Source: Balneola sp. (GTDB taxonomy: Bacteria > Bacteroidota > Rhodothermia > Balneolales > Balneolaceae). Taken from it: a stretch of 64,000 nt of DNA. The notes below the pieces were generated by a model. It saw nothing but the letters and a program-made list of their open reading frames with translations, did not search any database and had not been told where the DNA came from. Below, in pieces: positions 25,006 through 34,478 of the stretch. The stretch covers positions 1 to 64,000 of the forward strand of contig RHLJ01000004.1 in assembly GCA_003712055.1 (NCBI GenBank), written 5' to 3'. Every line of letters begins with the position of its first letter. The stretch's first letter is position 1. Both the position numbers and the translations under genes were made by a program.

Positions 25006-25788
25006 ATGAAAGAGAACGAATCAGACATACTAAAAAAAATCGACGCCTACCTTAAAGGAACTCTATCAGACAATGAAATTGATCAGCTTTGGGTAGAGTT
25101 TGCCAAGAACCCTGAGCTTTTGGATCTATTAGAGCTTGAGGTTGGGGTACAGAAGATTATTGAAGATGAGGTTAAAGGAGTAAAAAAGGCGAAAACCTTC
25201 CAACTTCCTTCATGGACCTGGCATGCTTCAGCTGCAGCGGTTATCCTGCTTGTTCTCTCTATTCAACTTTTTCAGGTTGATTCTAAAACCAGGCTGGATC
25301 AGTTTGTGATTTCAGAAATTTCCGCTGACCAGGCAGAAACAGGTGACGGAGTACGGGCTAAAGATAGGATCATCACTACTGCTGATTCTCTGTTGAATCT
25401 CGGCTTTAGCGCACTGGTTTCAGGAAATATCAGTCAGGCTCTTTCACTTTATGATGAGGTAATCAATAACTACGATATTGAGCCTTATGGTTCGAAGGCT
25501 TTTACTAATAAGGGCATTATACTCTACAATCAGGGTGATTATGAAGCATCGGTCGAATCATTTGATTCTGCTTTAGAACGTATAGAAGAGAGCCGAATGA
25601 TTGAAGAAAAGGCACATTGGTATAAAGGAAATGCCCTTGCAAATCTTAACCGCCTTGAGGAGGCCCGGATGTCGGTCTATAATGCATACTCAATGGATGG
25701 TATTTTCAGAAAGCCTGCCTTCCTCCTTCTTCAAAAGCTTAACTATGATTTAGGCTACTTTGAATCCGAAGAGACGGATGCAAATTAG
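25006..25788 (+). CDS. membrane-anchored TPR protein, probable anti-sigma factor
   Basis: 260 residues. Residues ~1-65 are a charged cytoplasmic helical domain (KKIDAYLKGTLSDNEIDQLWVEFAKNP), as in Bacteroidota anti-sigma proteins. Residues ~74-90 are one membrane helix (ASAAAVILLVLSIQLF). Residues ~125-240 are periplasmic TPRs (SKAFTNKGIILYNQGDYEA, KAHWYKGNALANLNRLEEA). The order sigma gene then single-pass TPR protein fits a module that holds the sigma factor until a periplasmic event. A direct anti-sigma role is inferred; no zinc-binding HxxxCxxC motif is present. Confidence 0.7.
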   Translation: MKENESDILKKIDAYLKGTLSDNEIDQLWVEFAKNPELLDLLELEVGVQKIIEDEVKGVKKAKTFQLPSWTWHASAAAVILLVLSIQLFQVDSKTRLDQFVISEISADQAETGDGVRAKDRIITTADSLLNLGFSALVSGNISQALSLYDEVINNYDIEPYGSKAFTNKGIILYNQGDYEASVESFDSALERIEESRMIEEKAHWYKGNALANLNRLEEARMSVYNAYSMDGIFRKPAFLLLQKLNYDLGYFESEETDAN

Positions 25789-25833
25789 CGAACGTTTAAG
25801 CTGGACCAGCATAAAGCACCGCACAAATTATGT

Positions 25834-28083
25834 TCAATCTTCCTTATGATTTTCCATTGGGATAGGAGAGGCTGAATCCTTTATGTGATTCATAAGCACT
25901 TTATGGGTTGCTATCTTTCTTGTTCCCTTCTGCTTTTCGATACGAGTATACGTTCCATCTGTGTTTAATTCCCATCTTTGCTGATTATCATTCAGGTAAA
26001 TATTGAGCATAAACTGAAGATACTTCTTCAATGGCTCCTTCTCTATAGGTACGATAGCTTCAACCCTTGCATCCAGGTTCCGGTGCATCCAGTCAGCAGA
26101 TCCCATGGTATAAATGTGATTTCCAGCATTGTGGAAATAGTAAATGCGCGAATGTTCCAGGAATCGTCCTATTACTGAGTGAACGGTAATGTTTTCACTT
26201 AAACCTTCTTTTCCTGGTATTAACCTACATACTCCTCGTACTATCAGATCGATCTTTACTCCGGCATTAGAGGCTTCATATAATTTCTGAATAATAATCG
26301 GGTCTTCAAGGCTATTCATTTTGGCGATAATTCGAGAGGGCCTGCCATTTTTAGCCTCATTCGTTTCGAATTCAATAAGCTCAGTCATTTGATTACGCAT
26401 ATGCTTAGGGGCCACAAACAATTTCTCGAAAGTCTGATCTGGTGCATAGCCTGTTAACAGGTTAAAAATATCCGTTACATCTGAGGCTATGGTTTCATCA
26501 CAAGTAAATAAACCCAGGTCCTCATAAAGTGTGGCTGTATCAGGATGGTAGTTCCCGGTTCCGATATGGCAATACGTTCTAAGTCCGTCTTCTTCTTCAC
26601 GAACGACCATGGTAACTTTGGTATGGATTTTTAAGCCTGGTATGCCATAGGAAACATGAACTCCAACATTTTCCAGTTGCTGAGCCCAATTGATATTTCT
26701 CTCCTCATCAAAGCGTGCTTTAATTTCAACCAGTACAGCTACCTGCTTTCCATCTTCAGCAGCTTCCATAATGGAATGCATCAAAGGAGAGTCTTTAGAG
26801 GTTCGGTAAAGTGTTTGTTTTATCGCCAAAACTTTTGGGTCTCTGGCCGCTTCAGAAATAAATCGCTGCGTAGATAAAGCAAAACTATGATAGGGGTGAT
26901 GAACCATGAAATCCCCTTCACGAATTACCGAAAAAATACTTGGGATTTCTTCGTCAACTTCATGTTTGAGTGAAGGATGAAGGACAGGAATCCAGCCCCT
27001 TGATTTCAGCCTTGAAAACCCTTGCAAACCTGCAATCTGGAATGCATCTACCAACCCAATGGTCCCCTCCATCTCATACACATCGTTCCAGTTGATATAG
27101 AGGTTTTTGATCAGGTATTTCTTTATATGGCGAGGCATGTCCTTATCAAGCTCCAGCCGTACAATCTCTGCAAACTTCCTCTCCCTAAGTTCATCTTCAA
27201 TTACTTCCAGCAGGTCATCCGCCTCTTCTTCCTGCCTTTCAACAGACGCATTTCGGGTTACTCTAAACAAATGAGCTGAAAGCACTCTCATGCCCGGAAA
27301 AAAGGTACCTATTTTACTCGCTATCAAATCTTCTATCGGAACCAGTACCACTTTATTTCCCCTTCGATGTACCTGGATAAACCGGGGACGGTTCGCAGGA
27401 ATTTTTATTCGGGCAAAAAACTTCTCTTTTGAAGAGGGATTTTGAAGCTCGATAGCAAAAGAAAGGCTCTGGTTGGAAATAAAAGGGAAAGGATGAGACT
27501 CATCTACAGCAAGTGGAGTAATAATAGGGTACAGCTGCTTTTGAAAGAACCGATCGCTCACTTTTTTTTGATAATCAGTAAGCTCGTTATAATGCTTAAT
27601 GCTTATGCCCGCTTCTTGCAAGGCTGGAATTAGATCATTAAAAAAACAGCTTCGATAATCCTCGATCATCGAAAGCACATCATTTCGAATGGACTTCAGC
27701 TGATCAGAGGCAGACATTCCATCTACAGAAAGAGACTTCACACCAGCATGCAACTGGCGCTTGAGACCACCCACTCTTTTCTGAAAAAACTCATCCAGGT
27801 TAGAACAAACAATTCCGATGAATTTTACCCGCTCAAGTAGTTTATTCCTTTCTCTTTTAGCCTCCGCAAGAACCCGGTCGTTAAATTTGAGCCAGCTAAG
27901 CTCGTAGTTGAAAAAGTATTCATCCCCAAAAATGCGTAAGCTGCTTGAGCTTTGATCTTTGTGCAGTCCTTTTTCCTTTAGGATCTGGTTTTTCTTTTTA
28001 TTCTTAGATTTTACCCCTCTCCTCTTCTTTTGCTCTTCAATAGGATCATAGTCGAGTTCGTCTGGAGAGAGTGATGATTTCAT
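25834..28083 (-). CDS. ppk1: polyphosphate kinase 1
   Basis: 749 residues, slightly long because of a basic N-terminal extension (KKRRGVKSKNKKKNQ) ahead of the PPK1 N domain (YFFNYELSWLKFNDRVLAEA). The head domain and the two C-terminal catalytic domains are intact: PSRIIAKMNSLEDP, the phosphorylated-His loop GLKIHTKVT, and the second His in FLEHSRIYYF. The enzyme reversibly makes polyphosphate from ATP at the inner face of the membrane. It is monocistronic and convergent with the anti-sigma-like gene. Its start is 84 bp from the divergent ruvB start. Confidence 0.96.
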   Translation of the reverse strand: MKSSLSPDELDYDPIEEQKKRRGVKSKNKKKNQILKEKGLHKDQSSSSLRIFGDEYFFNYELSWLKFNDRVLAEAKRERNKLLERVKFIGIVCSNLDEFFQKRVGGLKRQLHAGVKSLSVDGMSASDQLKSIRNDVLSMIEDYRSCFFNDLIPALQEAGISIKHYNELTDYQKKVSDRFFQKQLYPIITPLAVDESHPFPFISNQSLSFAIELQNPSSKEKFFARIKIPANRPRFIQVHRRGNKVVLVPIEDLIASKIGTFFPGMRVLSAHLFRVTRNASVERQEEEADDLLEVIEDELRERKFAEIVRLELDKDMPRHIKKYLIKNLYINWNDVYEMEGTIGLVDAFQIAGLQGFSRLKSRGWIPVLHPSLKHEVDEEIPSIFSVIREGDFMVHHPYHSFALSTQRFISEAARDPKVLAIKQTLYRTSKDSPLMHSIMEAAEDGKQVAVLVEIKARFDEERNINWAQQLENVGVHVSYGIPGLKIHTKVTMVVREEEDGLRTYCHIGTGNYHPDTATLYEDLGLFTCDETIASDVTDIFNLLTGYAPDQTFEKLFVAPKHMRNQMTELIEFETNEAKNGRPSRIIAKMNSLEDPIIIQKLYEASNAGVKIDLIVRGVCRLIPGKEGLSENITVHSVIGRFLEHSRIYYFHNAGNHIYTMGSADWMHRNLDARVEAIVPIEKEPLKKYLQFMLNIYLNDNQQRWELNTDGTYTRIEKQKGTRKIATHKVLMNHIKDSASPIPMENHKED

Positions 28084-28167
28084 GAGTGGCTAAACTTGGA
28101 TGCGCATTTCGTGACAAAACTAAGTATAATTCTTTTAAGTTAAAGTAAACAAGTCAGCAACTATTTC

Positions 28168-29181
28168 GTGCAAAATCCCTTGTTAAATCCCAGTGAAAAA
28201 GAAGAAGCTTTTGAACAATCGGTACGACCTTCTTCTCTCTCTGAGTTTATAGGTCAGCAAAAAGCCATTTCTAATCTTAATGTATTTATTAAGGCAGCTA
28301 AACAGAGAGGCGATGCACTGGATCATGTGATTTTATCCGGGCCTCCCGGACTTGGTAAAACCACGCTCTCTTATATCATTGCACAAGAAATGGGAGTTAA
28401 TATCCGCCCTACAACTGGCCCTGTGCTTGAAAAGCCCGGTGATTTAGCGGGCATGCTTACCAATCTGGAACAGGGGGATGTTCTTTTTATCGATGAAATA
28501 CATCGGCTCAATCCTGTGATTGAAGAATACTTGTACTCAGCAATGGAGGATTTCAAGCTGGATATTGTGATTGACTCTGGTCCAAATGCCCGAAGCATTC
28601 AAATTGACCTGAACCACTTTACTCTTGTTGGGGCAACCACCCGAAAGGGAATGCTTACAGCCCCTCTTAGAGCTCGCTTCGGTATCGATATGCGCCTGGA
28701 TTATTATGATGTCGAGTTACTACAGCGCATCGCCCTTCGCTCTGCACATATTATGGGCTTTGGTATTACAGAAGAGGGGGCTCATGAAGTTGCCAGTCGA
28801 AGCCGTGGAACACCAAGAATTGTGAATAAACTTCTCCGCCGAACAAGAGACTTTGCCCAAGTGGATGGCCTGACTAGTATCGATCAAAAAATTGCAGACA
28901 AAGCCTTGAATGCCCTGGATGTAGATGCCAATGGCCTGGATGAAATGGATATCCGCATGCTCCGATCTATTATAGAAAACTATAAAGGTGGGCCGGTAGG
29001 TCTAAGCACTCTTGGCGTAGCTGTGGGTGAAGACAAAGGAACCATTGAGGAAGTATATGAGCCTTACCTAATCAAAGAAGGGTTTTTACAGCGCACACCT
29101 AAGGGGCGGGTAGCTACACAAAAAGCGTATCAGTATTTGGGTGTTTCTCAGCAAGGAGATTCTTCAGATTTGTTTGGATAG
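28168..29181 (+). CDS. ruvB: Holliday junction branch-migration ATPase RuvB
   Basis: 337 residues, normal length. Starts at GTG 28168. The family start [11 protein letters not shown] is followed by GPPGLGKTT (Walker A), DEIHRL (Walker B), [17 protein letters not shown] (sensor 1 and arginine finger area), SRGTPRI (sensor 2) and a C-terminal winged helix ([16 protein letters not shown]). RuvB hexamers drive branch migration with RuvA. ruvA and ruvC are not adjacent. A strong hairpin terminator follows. Confidence 0.98.
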   Translation: MQNPLLNPSEKEEAFEQSVRPSSLSEFIGQQKAISNLNVFIKAAKQRGDALDHVILSGPPGLGKTTLSYIIAQEMGVNIRPTTGPVLEKPGDLAGMLTNLEQGDVLFIDEIHRLNPVIEEYLYSAMEDFKLDIVIDSGPNARSIQIDLNHFTLVGATTRKGMLTAPLRARFGIDMRLDYYDVELLQRIALRSAHIMGFGITEEGAHEVASRSRGTPRIVNKLLRRTRDFAQVDGLTSIDQKIADKALNALDVDANGLDEMDIRMLRSIIENYKGGPVGLSTLGVAVGEDKGTIEEVYEPYLIKEGFLQRTPKGRVATQKAYQYLGVSQQGDSSDLFG

Positions 29182-29189
29182 AAAAAAGA

Positions 29190-29217
29190 AAAGCCACATT
29201 AAATTATGTGGCTTTTT
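29190..29217. terminator. bidirectional intrinsic terminator
   Basis: AAGCCACAT-taaatt-ATGTGGCTT, preceded by A-rich sequence (AGAAAAAAGAAA) and followed by TTTTT. It sits between the convergent ends of ruvB (+) and the metalloprotease gene (-). Confidence 0.85.
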
Positions 29218-29224
29218 GAGTGGA

Positions 29225-30640
29225 TTATTTTACTAATTGCATTTTTATTTCATTTATAAAGCTTTCGCCAGAAGAGCCTATAGCTGATAATCGTGCAATA
29301 TACAAGCCGCTTGGAAGGGCGCCTGCGTCAAAGGTAATTTCATAACTACCTTCTCCTAAACTCCCATTTTGCAAGGTGGAAACTAATTGCCCCATTGTAT
29401 TATAGATAGTTAGTTCCACATTCGACTGCTCTGGAAGTGCAAATGAGATTTTCGTACTTGGATTAAACGGATTTGGGTAGTTATTCGATAAGGAATATGA
29501 TTCGGGGATGGTTTCTCCAACCAACTTTGGCTGAGGGCAAGTGAACGGCCCACAACCCGATCCGCCTGATGATATTGCATCAACGCTGTGGTAATCAGTA
29601 AATGAATTATTCACATCATCAATAACAACCAACTTTAAATCCATATCAACGGTAACCGTTTGCCCGTAGGAAGTTCCGTTACCAACATATGTGTAGCTGG
29701 AAGAACCAGAATTTTTTCTATACCAGTAATAATCATACGGGGGTAACCCACCAGATACATTAGATGTCCAAACATCATAAGTATTCGCTTGTACCGACCA
29801 TCTCCCACTTATTGAAGCATTCAATTGTGGAAGAGGGCGGAATGCAGCTACGTCATCCGCTCTTTCTAAAATTAGTCTTGCTACATCGGTATTATCTGTA
29901 GCCAGTTTTGGTTGGTTGGTATTACTATTTGAACCATCAAAAAGAGAGTTTGACCAATAATTTACCCTATCATCATCTGCATTGTTAGTCGCATACATAA
30001 TTGAGAGTTTGCCATTCAAATGAGATAAAGTACCGCTTAATGATTGATCCACTTGTATTACCTGTCCATGGGCATAACTTACACTGCTTGAGTAACCCTG
30101 CCCGATTCCATGACCTGCGCCAAAAATGTGCCCTATCTCATGTGCTAACGAGTGATTATCTAAACATCTGTATCCTTGAAAGAACCCTGCATTTATAAAA
30201 ACATTAGCCTCTTCAGAGTTAAGTGTTCCAATGGATGTTACTCCAGCTGACCCACATGTTGTGGTGCTTTCAAAAAGAACAACTACTATATCGGCATCTC
30301 CTCTATTTAACTTTAAGAAGTTATCTAGTGCAGTGGCGTTGTTGTAAGTAGAGAGAGGAATAGAGGTAAGTGAACCATCCCATGAAAATGTTGCTATTCC
30401 ACTACCCAATTCAGGAGTTTGGATAATTGACTGGTTCAGATCCGCTACTGCTCCGTTCATTAAAGACGTAAGAACGCCTGTTGAATACGGGATCCCAGAT
30501 CTATAAAACACTTTCAAATCTATTGTAGCAGATGATTCCGTCTCTTCTTTCGGCTCAACAGCAAATGAGTACGAATAAAAATCAATTAATATTATTGATA
30601 GAGTTAAAAATAATATTCTAATAGTATTTCTCTTTTTCAT
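29225..30640 (-). CDS. secreted reprolysin-like zinc metalloprotease with type A sorting domain
   Basis: 471 residues. A signal peptide covers ~1-27. The catalytic domain at ~38-270 has the metzincin motif HEIGHIFGAGH (His167, Glu168, His171, His177) followed by a Met-turn candidate LSIMYAT. A spacer beta domain (~275-380) and a Cys-containing linker (GCGPFTCPQP) precede the sorting domain NYPNPFNPSTKISF ... SGLYIARL at ~395-471. It should be an exported protease delivered through the outer membrane. The sorting domain is the same type as in the proteins at 2-4919 but its sequence is clearly diverged. Confidence 0.9.
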   Translation of the reverse strand: MKKRNTIRILFLTLSIILIDFYSYSFAVEPKEETESSATIDLKVFYRSGIPYSTGVLTSLMNGAVADLNQSIIQTPELGSGIATFSWDGSLTSIPLSTYNNATALDNFLKLNRGDADIVVVLFESTTTCGSAGVTSIGTLNSEEANVFINAGFFQGYRCLDNHSLAHEIGHIFGAGHGIGQGYSSSVSYAHGQVIQVDQSLSGTLSHLNGKLSIMYATNNADDDRVNYWSNSLFDGSNSNTNQPKLATDNTDVARLILERADDVAAFRPLPQLNASISGRWSVQANTYDVWTSNVSGGLPPYDYYWYRKNSGSSSYTYVGNGTSYGQTVTVDMDLKLVVIDDVNNSFTDYHSVDAISSGGSGCGPFTCPQPKLVGETIPESYSLSNNYPNPFNPSTKISFALPEQSNVELTIYNTMGQLVSTLQNGSLGEGSYEITFDAGALPSGLYIARLSAIGSSGESFINEIKMQLVK

Positions 30641-30723
30641 ATTATTTAAATTTGATTAAAGTTAAAGACGTTAATATATATACCTATAACCATCTCTCCA
30701 AGGGGACAATAATTAGTTAATTC

Positions 30724-30757
30724 TTTGATAATATTTGCTCTCTTCTTCTTACCTTTG
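30724..30757 (+). promoter_or_regulatory. candidate Bacteroidota-type promoter of metK
   Basis: TTTG at 30724-30727, a 22-bp spacer and TACCTTTG at 30750-30757 fit the TTTG/TAnnTTTG consensus used by the Bacteroidota housekeeping sigma factor. The leader to the ATG at 30798 would be about 33 nt. No SAM riboswitch structure was seen. Confidence 0.4.
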
Positions 30758-30797
30758 TTGTCTTTCGCAACCGAAAGTACCTTACTAATTTATATTC

Positions 30798-31922
30798 ATG
30801 AAGAAATTATTTACCTCTGAATCTGTTTCCGAAGGGCATCCGGACAAAGTAGCCGATCAAATTTCAGATGCTATTCTAGACGCTCTTCTTGCCCAGGATT
30901 CTAAATCCCGAGTAGCCGTTGAGACCTTTGTAACTACCGGGCTCGCTGTTGTTGGTGGTGAAGTAACTACTAACGCTCATATTGATGTGCAGGATGTGGT
31001 AAGAGGGGTTATCCGCGACATTGGATATACCAAAGCTTCCTACCGTTTTGATGCTGACAGCTGCGGGGTACTTTCAACCATTCATACTCAAAGCCCTGAC
31101 ATTGCCATGGGCGTTGATCGCGATGGCGCCGGTGACCAGGGCATGATGTTTGGTTATGCAACTAAAGAGACTCCCGAGCTTATGCCCATGCCGCTTCAGT
31201 TTTCTCACAGCCTGTTGAAAGAATTGGCTCGCATCAGAAAAGAGACTGACCTGATGCCTTACCTTGGGCCCGATAGCAAAAGCCAGGTAACTATTGAATA
31301 CGGTGATGACGGCAAACCTGCCCGTATTGATACCATCGTTCTTTCCACTCAGCATGATGATGACGTAGATCAGCCACAAATTCATGAAGACATCAAGAAT
31401 ATTCTTATCAAAAATGTTATTCCAGCTGAGCTAATTGATGCGGAAACCAAATACCACATTAACCCAACCGGTAAATTTGTGATTGGCGGACCTCATGGGG
31501 ACGCAGGCCTGACCGGTCGTAAAATTATTGTGGATACTTATGGCGGTTTTGGCGCCCATGGTGGTGGAGCCTTTTCCGGAAAAGATCCTTCAAAAGTGGA
31601 TCGTAGTGCTGCTTATGCTTCCAGGCACATCGCTAAAAATCTGGTAGCGGCCGGACTAGCAGAGGAGTGCCTTGTTCAATTGGCTTATGCTATTGGTGTT
31701 GCAGAACCTGTTTCCATTAATGTGAATTCGTATGGAACCGGCGCTAAGTCAGATACTGAGTTAGCCGCTTTAGTTGCTAGCACATTTGATTGCACACCTA
31801 ACGGAATTATCGAGCGCTTTAATCTTCGCTCCCCAATCTATAGACCTACCGCGGCCTATGGGCATTTTGGTCGGGAAGCATTCCCCTGGGAAAAACTCGA
31901 TTTTGTAGATCAGCTTTCCTGA
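30798..31922 (+). CDS. metK: S-adenosylmethionine synthetase MetK
   Basis: 374 residues. The N-terminal domain begins [22 protein letters not shown] with the ATP-binding His. The [12 protein letters not shown] loop and the phosphate-binding [14 protein letters not shown] signature are present, plus [19 protein letters not shown]. It condenses methionine and ATP to S-adenosylmethionine in the cytoplasm. It is monocistronic with its own terminator. Confidence 0.98.
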   Translation: MKKLFTSESVSEGHPDKVADQISDAILDALLAQDSKSRVAVETFVTTGLAVVGGEVTTNAHIDVQDVVRGVIRDIGYTKASYRFDADSCGVLSTIHTQSPDIAMGVDRDGAGDQGMMFGYATKETPELMPMPLQFSHSLLKELARIRKETDLMPYLGPDSKSQVTIEYGDDGKPARIDTIVLSTQHDDDVDQPQIHEDIKNILIKNVIPAELIDAETKYHINPTGKFVIGGPHGDAGLTGRKIIVDTYGGFGAHGGGAFSGKDPSKVDRSAAYASRHIAKNLVAAGLAEECLVQLAYAIGVAEPVSINVNSYGTGAKSDTELAALVASTFDCTPNGIIERFNLRSPIYRPTAAYGHFGREAFPWEKLDFVDQLS

Positions 31923-31940
31923 TCTATCTCTTCTTTTTTG

Positions 31941-31968
31941 AAGGCAGCCCAATGGGTTGCCTTTTTTG
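31941..31968 (+). terminator. metK intrinsic terminator
   Basis: AAGGCAGCCC-aat-GGGTTGCCTT with one internal mismatch per side, then TTTTTT. It begins 18 bp after the metK stop. A very similar stem is used at 33841. Confidence 0.85.
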
Positions 31969-32047
31969 TTTGTGGAATAATGAATGTTTAGACTCTAAAA
32001 CTATATAAACCAAATTTGGTTTTACTTGCATTCTATTGTATTAATTA

Positions 32048-32064
32048 GTTCTTTCTCGAAGAAC
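32048..32064. promoter_or_regulatory. small inverted repeat upstream of a lipoprotein gene
   Basis: GTTCTT-tctcg-AAGAAC lies 17 bp before the ATG at 32082, in the position of an operator or leader hairpin. Function unknown. Confidence 0.3.
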
Positions 32065-32081
32065 ATGTAATACAATGTTAT

Positions 32082-32675
32082 ATGAGGAGATTTAAACACG
32101 CTCTATTCATCCTCGCTCTATTTGTTATTGGCTTTTCGGCCTGTAGTGAGCCTCCCACTATTTCTGAGGAAGAGGATATTATATTCATTCCCAAAACCTA
32201 CGATTCCAAAACCAAGTCTTTTAATAATTCGAAAGAGTCTCCCTATTCCTGTCTGATCAGTACCCTCGCAGATGAAGAGAAGGAGTATAACTATTGGAAC
32301 CAGGCATTCTGGATAAAAATCCCAAATTCAATGATTGAAGATGGAGAGGAAACAGTGCTTGAAGTTTTTGTATTTAGTGATCCTAATGCAGGAGAAAAAT
32401 CTGGAGCTTTTCTAAATCAAGAACAGGTAGTTCGAGTTGCTCAATGCAAAATCCCTAACTCGGAGAAAGTAAAAGAAAAGCTAGAAAAACAGTTTAAGAG
32501 ATTTACCAAAGGAAGCTGGGCGGAAAAAGGCTTAATAACAGAGAGAAAAGCAAAATGGACTGGGAATGTACCGGTGGATGGTATGATGTATATGAGTGTA
32601 GATATAATTCAAATACAGACACGTATTATGATTGTAGGAAGGTTGGAGAAGCCTGTGCAAAATGGACTTATGTAG
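32082..32675 (+). CDS. hypothetical lipoprotein, 5' part of an apparently frameshifted gene
   Basis: 197 codons. Lipobox FSAC near residue 21. The next ~130 residues have the style of a normal secreted domain (SCLISTLADEEKEYNYWNQA, VVRVAQCKIPNSEKV), but the last ~40 residues (MYMSVDIIQIQTRIMIVG) are unlike it and overlap the next frame by 121 bp. An extra base in the A-run at 32552-32555 would join the two frames without a stop, giving a ~433-residue lipoprotein. No family recognised for this domain. Confidence 0.65.
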   Translation: MRRFKHALFILALFVIGFSACSEPPTISEEEDIIFIPKTYDSKTKSFNNSKESPYSCLISTLADEEKEYNYWNQAFWIKIPNSMIEDGEETVLEVFVFSDPNAGEKSGAFLNQEQVVRVAQCKIPNSEKVKEKLEKQFKRFTKGSWAEKGLITERKAKWTGNVPVDGMMYMSVDIIQIQTRIMIVGRLEKPVQNGLM

Positions 32676-33382
32676 AAGAGGACAATGAAGGCGGGGGAGG
32701 AGCCGGAGAAGATGATGGTTTTCCTTCAGATGGACCAGGAGAATGTGACCCTCTAAGTACAGAGCCTTGCTTTGAAGATGGTGGGGGAAGTACACCTCCG
32801 GCGAACCCTGATGATCCTTGCGATCTACCAAATCCGCCAGTATGGTGCAATTGTACCGATACAAATGATACTATTTTGGATGATCTTGAGGTAAAGGTTC
32901 AAATATTTAACCTCTGGGCAGATAGTAATGGAGATGCCAGTAATTCGAGTAACAGTAAAGAGCAGGCAATGTGGGTTGTTCGAGACCCAGCAACCGGTGA
33001 ATATGGTATTTCAAAATTTGATACTGGCTTTGCTAATTTCTCTCAATGCGGTTTCGATTTAACAACAGGCAACCTTTCTGTCCCAGGAAATACTGTTGGA
33101 TGGGTACATACTCAACCATTCGAGGTAGGTGAAGTAATGTATTCTTGTTATAATATGCCTAAAGCAACTATAGATTTATTGATACAAAGTGGTCTTTCTA
33201 CATACATTTATAATGGTGTCCCCTCTGTAAACGATATAAATTTCCACGCTGAAATTGAATCTCAGACAGGGCTAAATTTGAAAGCTTATGTAGTAGATAA
33301 AAATGGAATAACAGAATTTGATGAAAATTCTTCTCCTTTAGAAATTGGTAATAACCCCCGACACAATAGAACCTGTTATTAA
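32555..33382 (+). CDS. Cys-rich linker and degenerate JAMM/DUF4329-like domain, 3' part of the frameshifted gene
   Basis: 275 codons with no signal peptide of its own, which supports it being the continuation of the lipoprotein at 32082. Residues 1-40 hold CTGGWYDVYECRYNSNTD with four Cys. Residues ~42-110 are a Gly/Pro/Asp-rich linker. Residues ~115-275 contain GWVHTQPFEVGE and PSVNDINF. These align with the HxHx(7)SxxD region of JAMM/MPN+ and RHS-associated DUF4329 domains, but with HTQ in place of HTH. The domain is thus probably a related fold with an altered metal site (tentative). A role as a toxin-like effector is inference. Confidence 0.6.
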   Translation: MDWECTGGWYDVYECRYNSNTDTYYDCRKVGEACAKWTYVEEDNEGGGGAGEDDGFPSDGPGECDPLSTEPCFEDGGGSTPPANPDDPCDLPNPPVWCNCTDTNDTILDDLEVKVQIFNLWADSNGDASNSSNSKEQAMWVVRDPATGEYGISKFDTGFANFSQCGFDLTTGNLSVPGNTVGWVHTQPFEVGEVMYSCYNMPKATIDLLIQSGLSTYIYNGVPSVNDINFHAEIESQTGLNLKAYVVDKNGITEFDENSSPLEIGNNPRHNRTCY

Positions 33383-33395
33383 ACATTTTAATACT

Positions 33396-33815
33396 ATGAA
33401 AAAGATAAAATATCTACTCGCATCAGTTTTGCTTTTTTTAGCGGTTCCTATTTTTGCATATGCTCAAAGCCCCTATTCCTGCCCAAGTAATTCTTCGAAT
33501 GCTCTTAATGACTCGAGCGAGAAAATGAACCTGCTAATTAAATCTGATGACTACTCAGATCAAAGAAATACGCAGAATATCGGGCATCTTAAATATTATT
33601 CGATTCAAACATTACAAGGAAGTAGCTATAGTTGCTACAAATTGAATGGGTTTAAATCTCAAAATATCAACCTTACCCCAAATACCGACTATACCTATTA
33701 TCAGGTTAATAACTACTATTTCATAGTTTCTTGGTATACCGTCAAATCTACGAAGTATAGAAATATTTTTGTTTTAGATAGCCAGTATAATTTACATAGC
33801 GCCTGGCTAATGTAA
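33396..33815 (+). CDS. small secreted hypothetical protein
   Basis: 139 residues from ATG 33396; the frame is open further upstream, but the signal peptide begins here (KKIKYLLASVLLFLAVPIFA, cleavage after YAQ). The mature ~115 residues are Ser/Tyr/Asn-rich with two Cys pairs (SPYSCPSNSS, SYSCYKLNG) and end in alternating aromatic beta strands. No family recognised. It lies 13 bp after the JAMM-like gene and is likely in its operon, possibly as a partner or immunity factor (inference). A terminator follows. Confidence 0.7.
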   Translation: MKKIKYLLASVLLFLAVPIFAYAQSPYSCPSNSSNALNDSSEKMNLLIKSDDYSDQRNTQNIGHLKYYSIQTLQGSSYSCYKLNGFKSQNINLTPNTDYTYYQVNNYYFIVSWYTVKSTKYRNIFVLDSQYNLHSAWLM

Positions 33816-33840
33816 ATTTTTAGAACCTCTATAATGAATC

Positions 33841-33866
33841 AAGGCAGCCCATGGCTGCCTTTTTTA
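33841..33866 (+). terminator. intrinsic terminator of the lipoprotein operon
   Basis: AAGGCAGCC-CAT-GGCTGCCTT stem followed by TTTTT. It closes the transcript that contains the genes from 32082 to 33815. Confidence 0.85.
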
Positions 33867-33917
33867 TTTGTACTTAAATCAATATGCTGTCAGTCTTAGA
33901 TCATCATATTTAGCACT

Positions 33918-34478
33918 ATGAAAAAGAAGCTCATTATATTTTTTATAAGTACTTCTATTCTTCTGATTTTGGCCTGGTACCTTTTTTTGGGCCCTCCTCC
34001 TACTTTTACTTATGGTAATGTAACTGTATGTGGGGGGCTTGCTTTTTCAACTCCGGGAGTTGTGTTGTCAGGACAGGATTTTGGTATTGATTCGATGTAT
34101 GGATATGTGTTCGACCTTAGAAACAACTTGTTTTTCCATACAGATTCCTTTTTGATGGCTGGTAATTATGTAGAATACGAGCGAGAAGTAAGTACTTACT
34201 TAGAAGAAATCGTATTACTAACAGAAGTGGTTTCAGATACTTCCAGGTTTGGGATTCCTTTCACTTACTTAGTAAGTGCAGAAAAAAAAGAACTGGGGTT
34301 TTTAGAATATCAGCACATTACTCTTAGAGTGAATCTTTTGTCAATAAACGACCGCGATTTCTTTCCAGCTGGTGATAACATAAATTTCTATTCCTCTATG
34401 AAAAATCTGGATGAACTGGATGCTCATCTTGATTTCTTTCGATCAGCAAAAGCTACCTCAAAGGATAGATGTATGTGA
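33918..34478 (+). CDS. membrane-anchored hypothetical protein
   Basis: 186 residues. One N-terminal membrane helix (LIIFFISTSILLILAWYLFL) is followed by an extracytoplasmic domain rich in beta strands with few charges. No family recognised. It contains Cys in TVCGG and at the C-terminus (DRCM). It is the first gene after a terminator, in an AT-rich block of unknown genes read in the same direction. Confidence 0.65.
   Translation: MKKKLIIFFISTSILLILAWYLFLGPPPTFTYGNVTVCGGLAFSTPGVVLSGQDFGIDSMYGYVFDLRNNLFFHTDSFLMAGNYVEYEREVSTYLEEIVLLTEVVSDTSRFGIPFTYLVSAEKKELGFLEYQHITLRVNLLSINDRDFFPAGDNINFYSSMKNLDELDAHLDFFRSAKATSKDRCM

Noticed and set aside
30641-30797. SAM riboswitch before metK
   Set aside because: No paired helices with the conserved SAM-binding core could be found; only a promoter-like word is visible.
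32532-32864. Minus-strand frames in the Gly/Pro linker region (His/Leu-rich)
   Set aside because: These are the complement of a low-complexity linker and carry no signal of their own.
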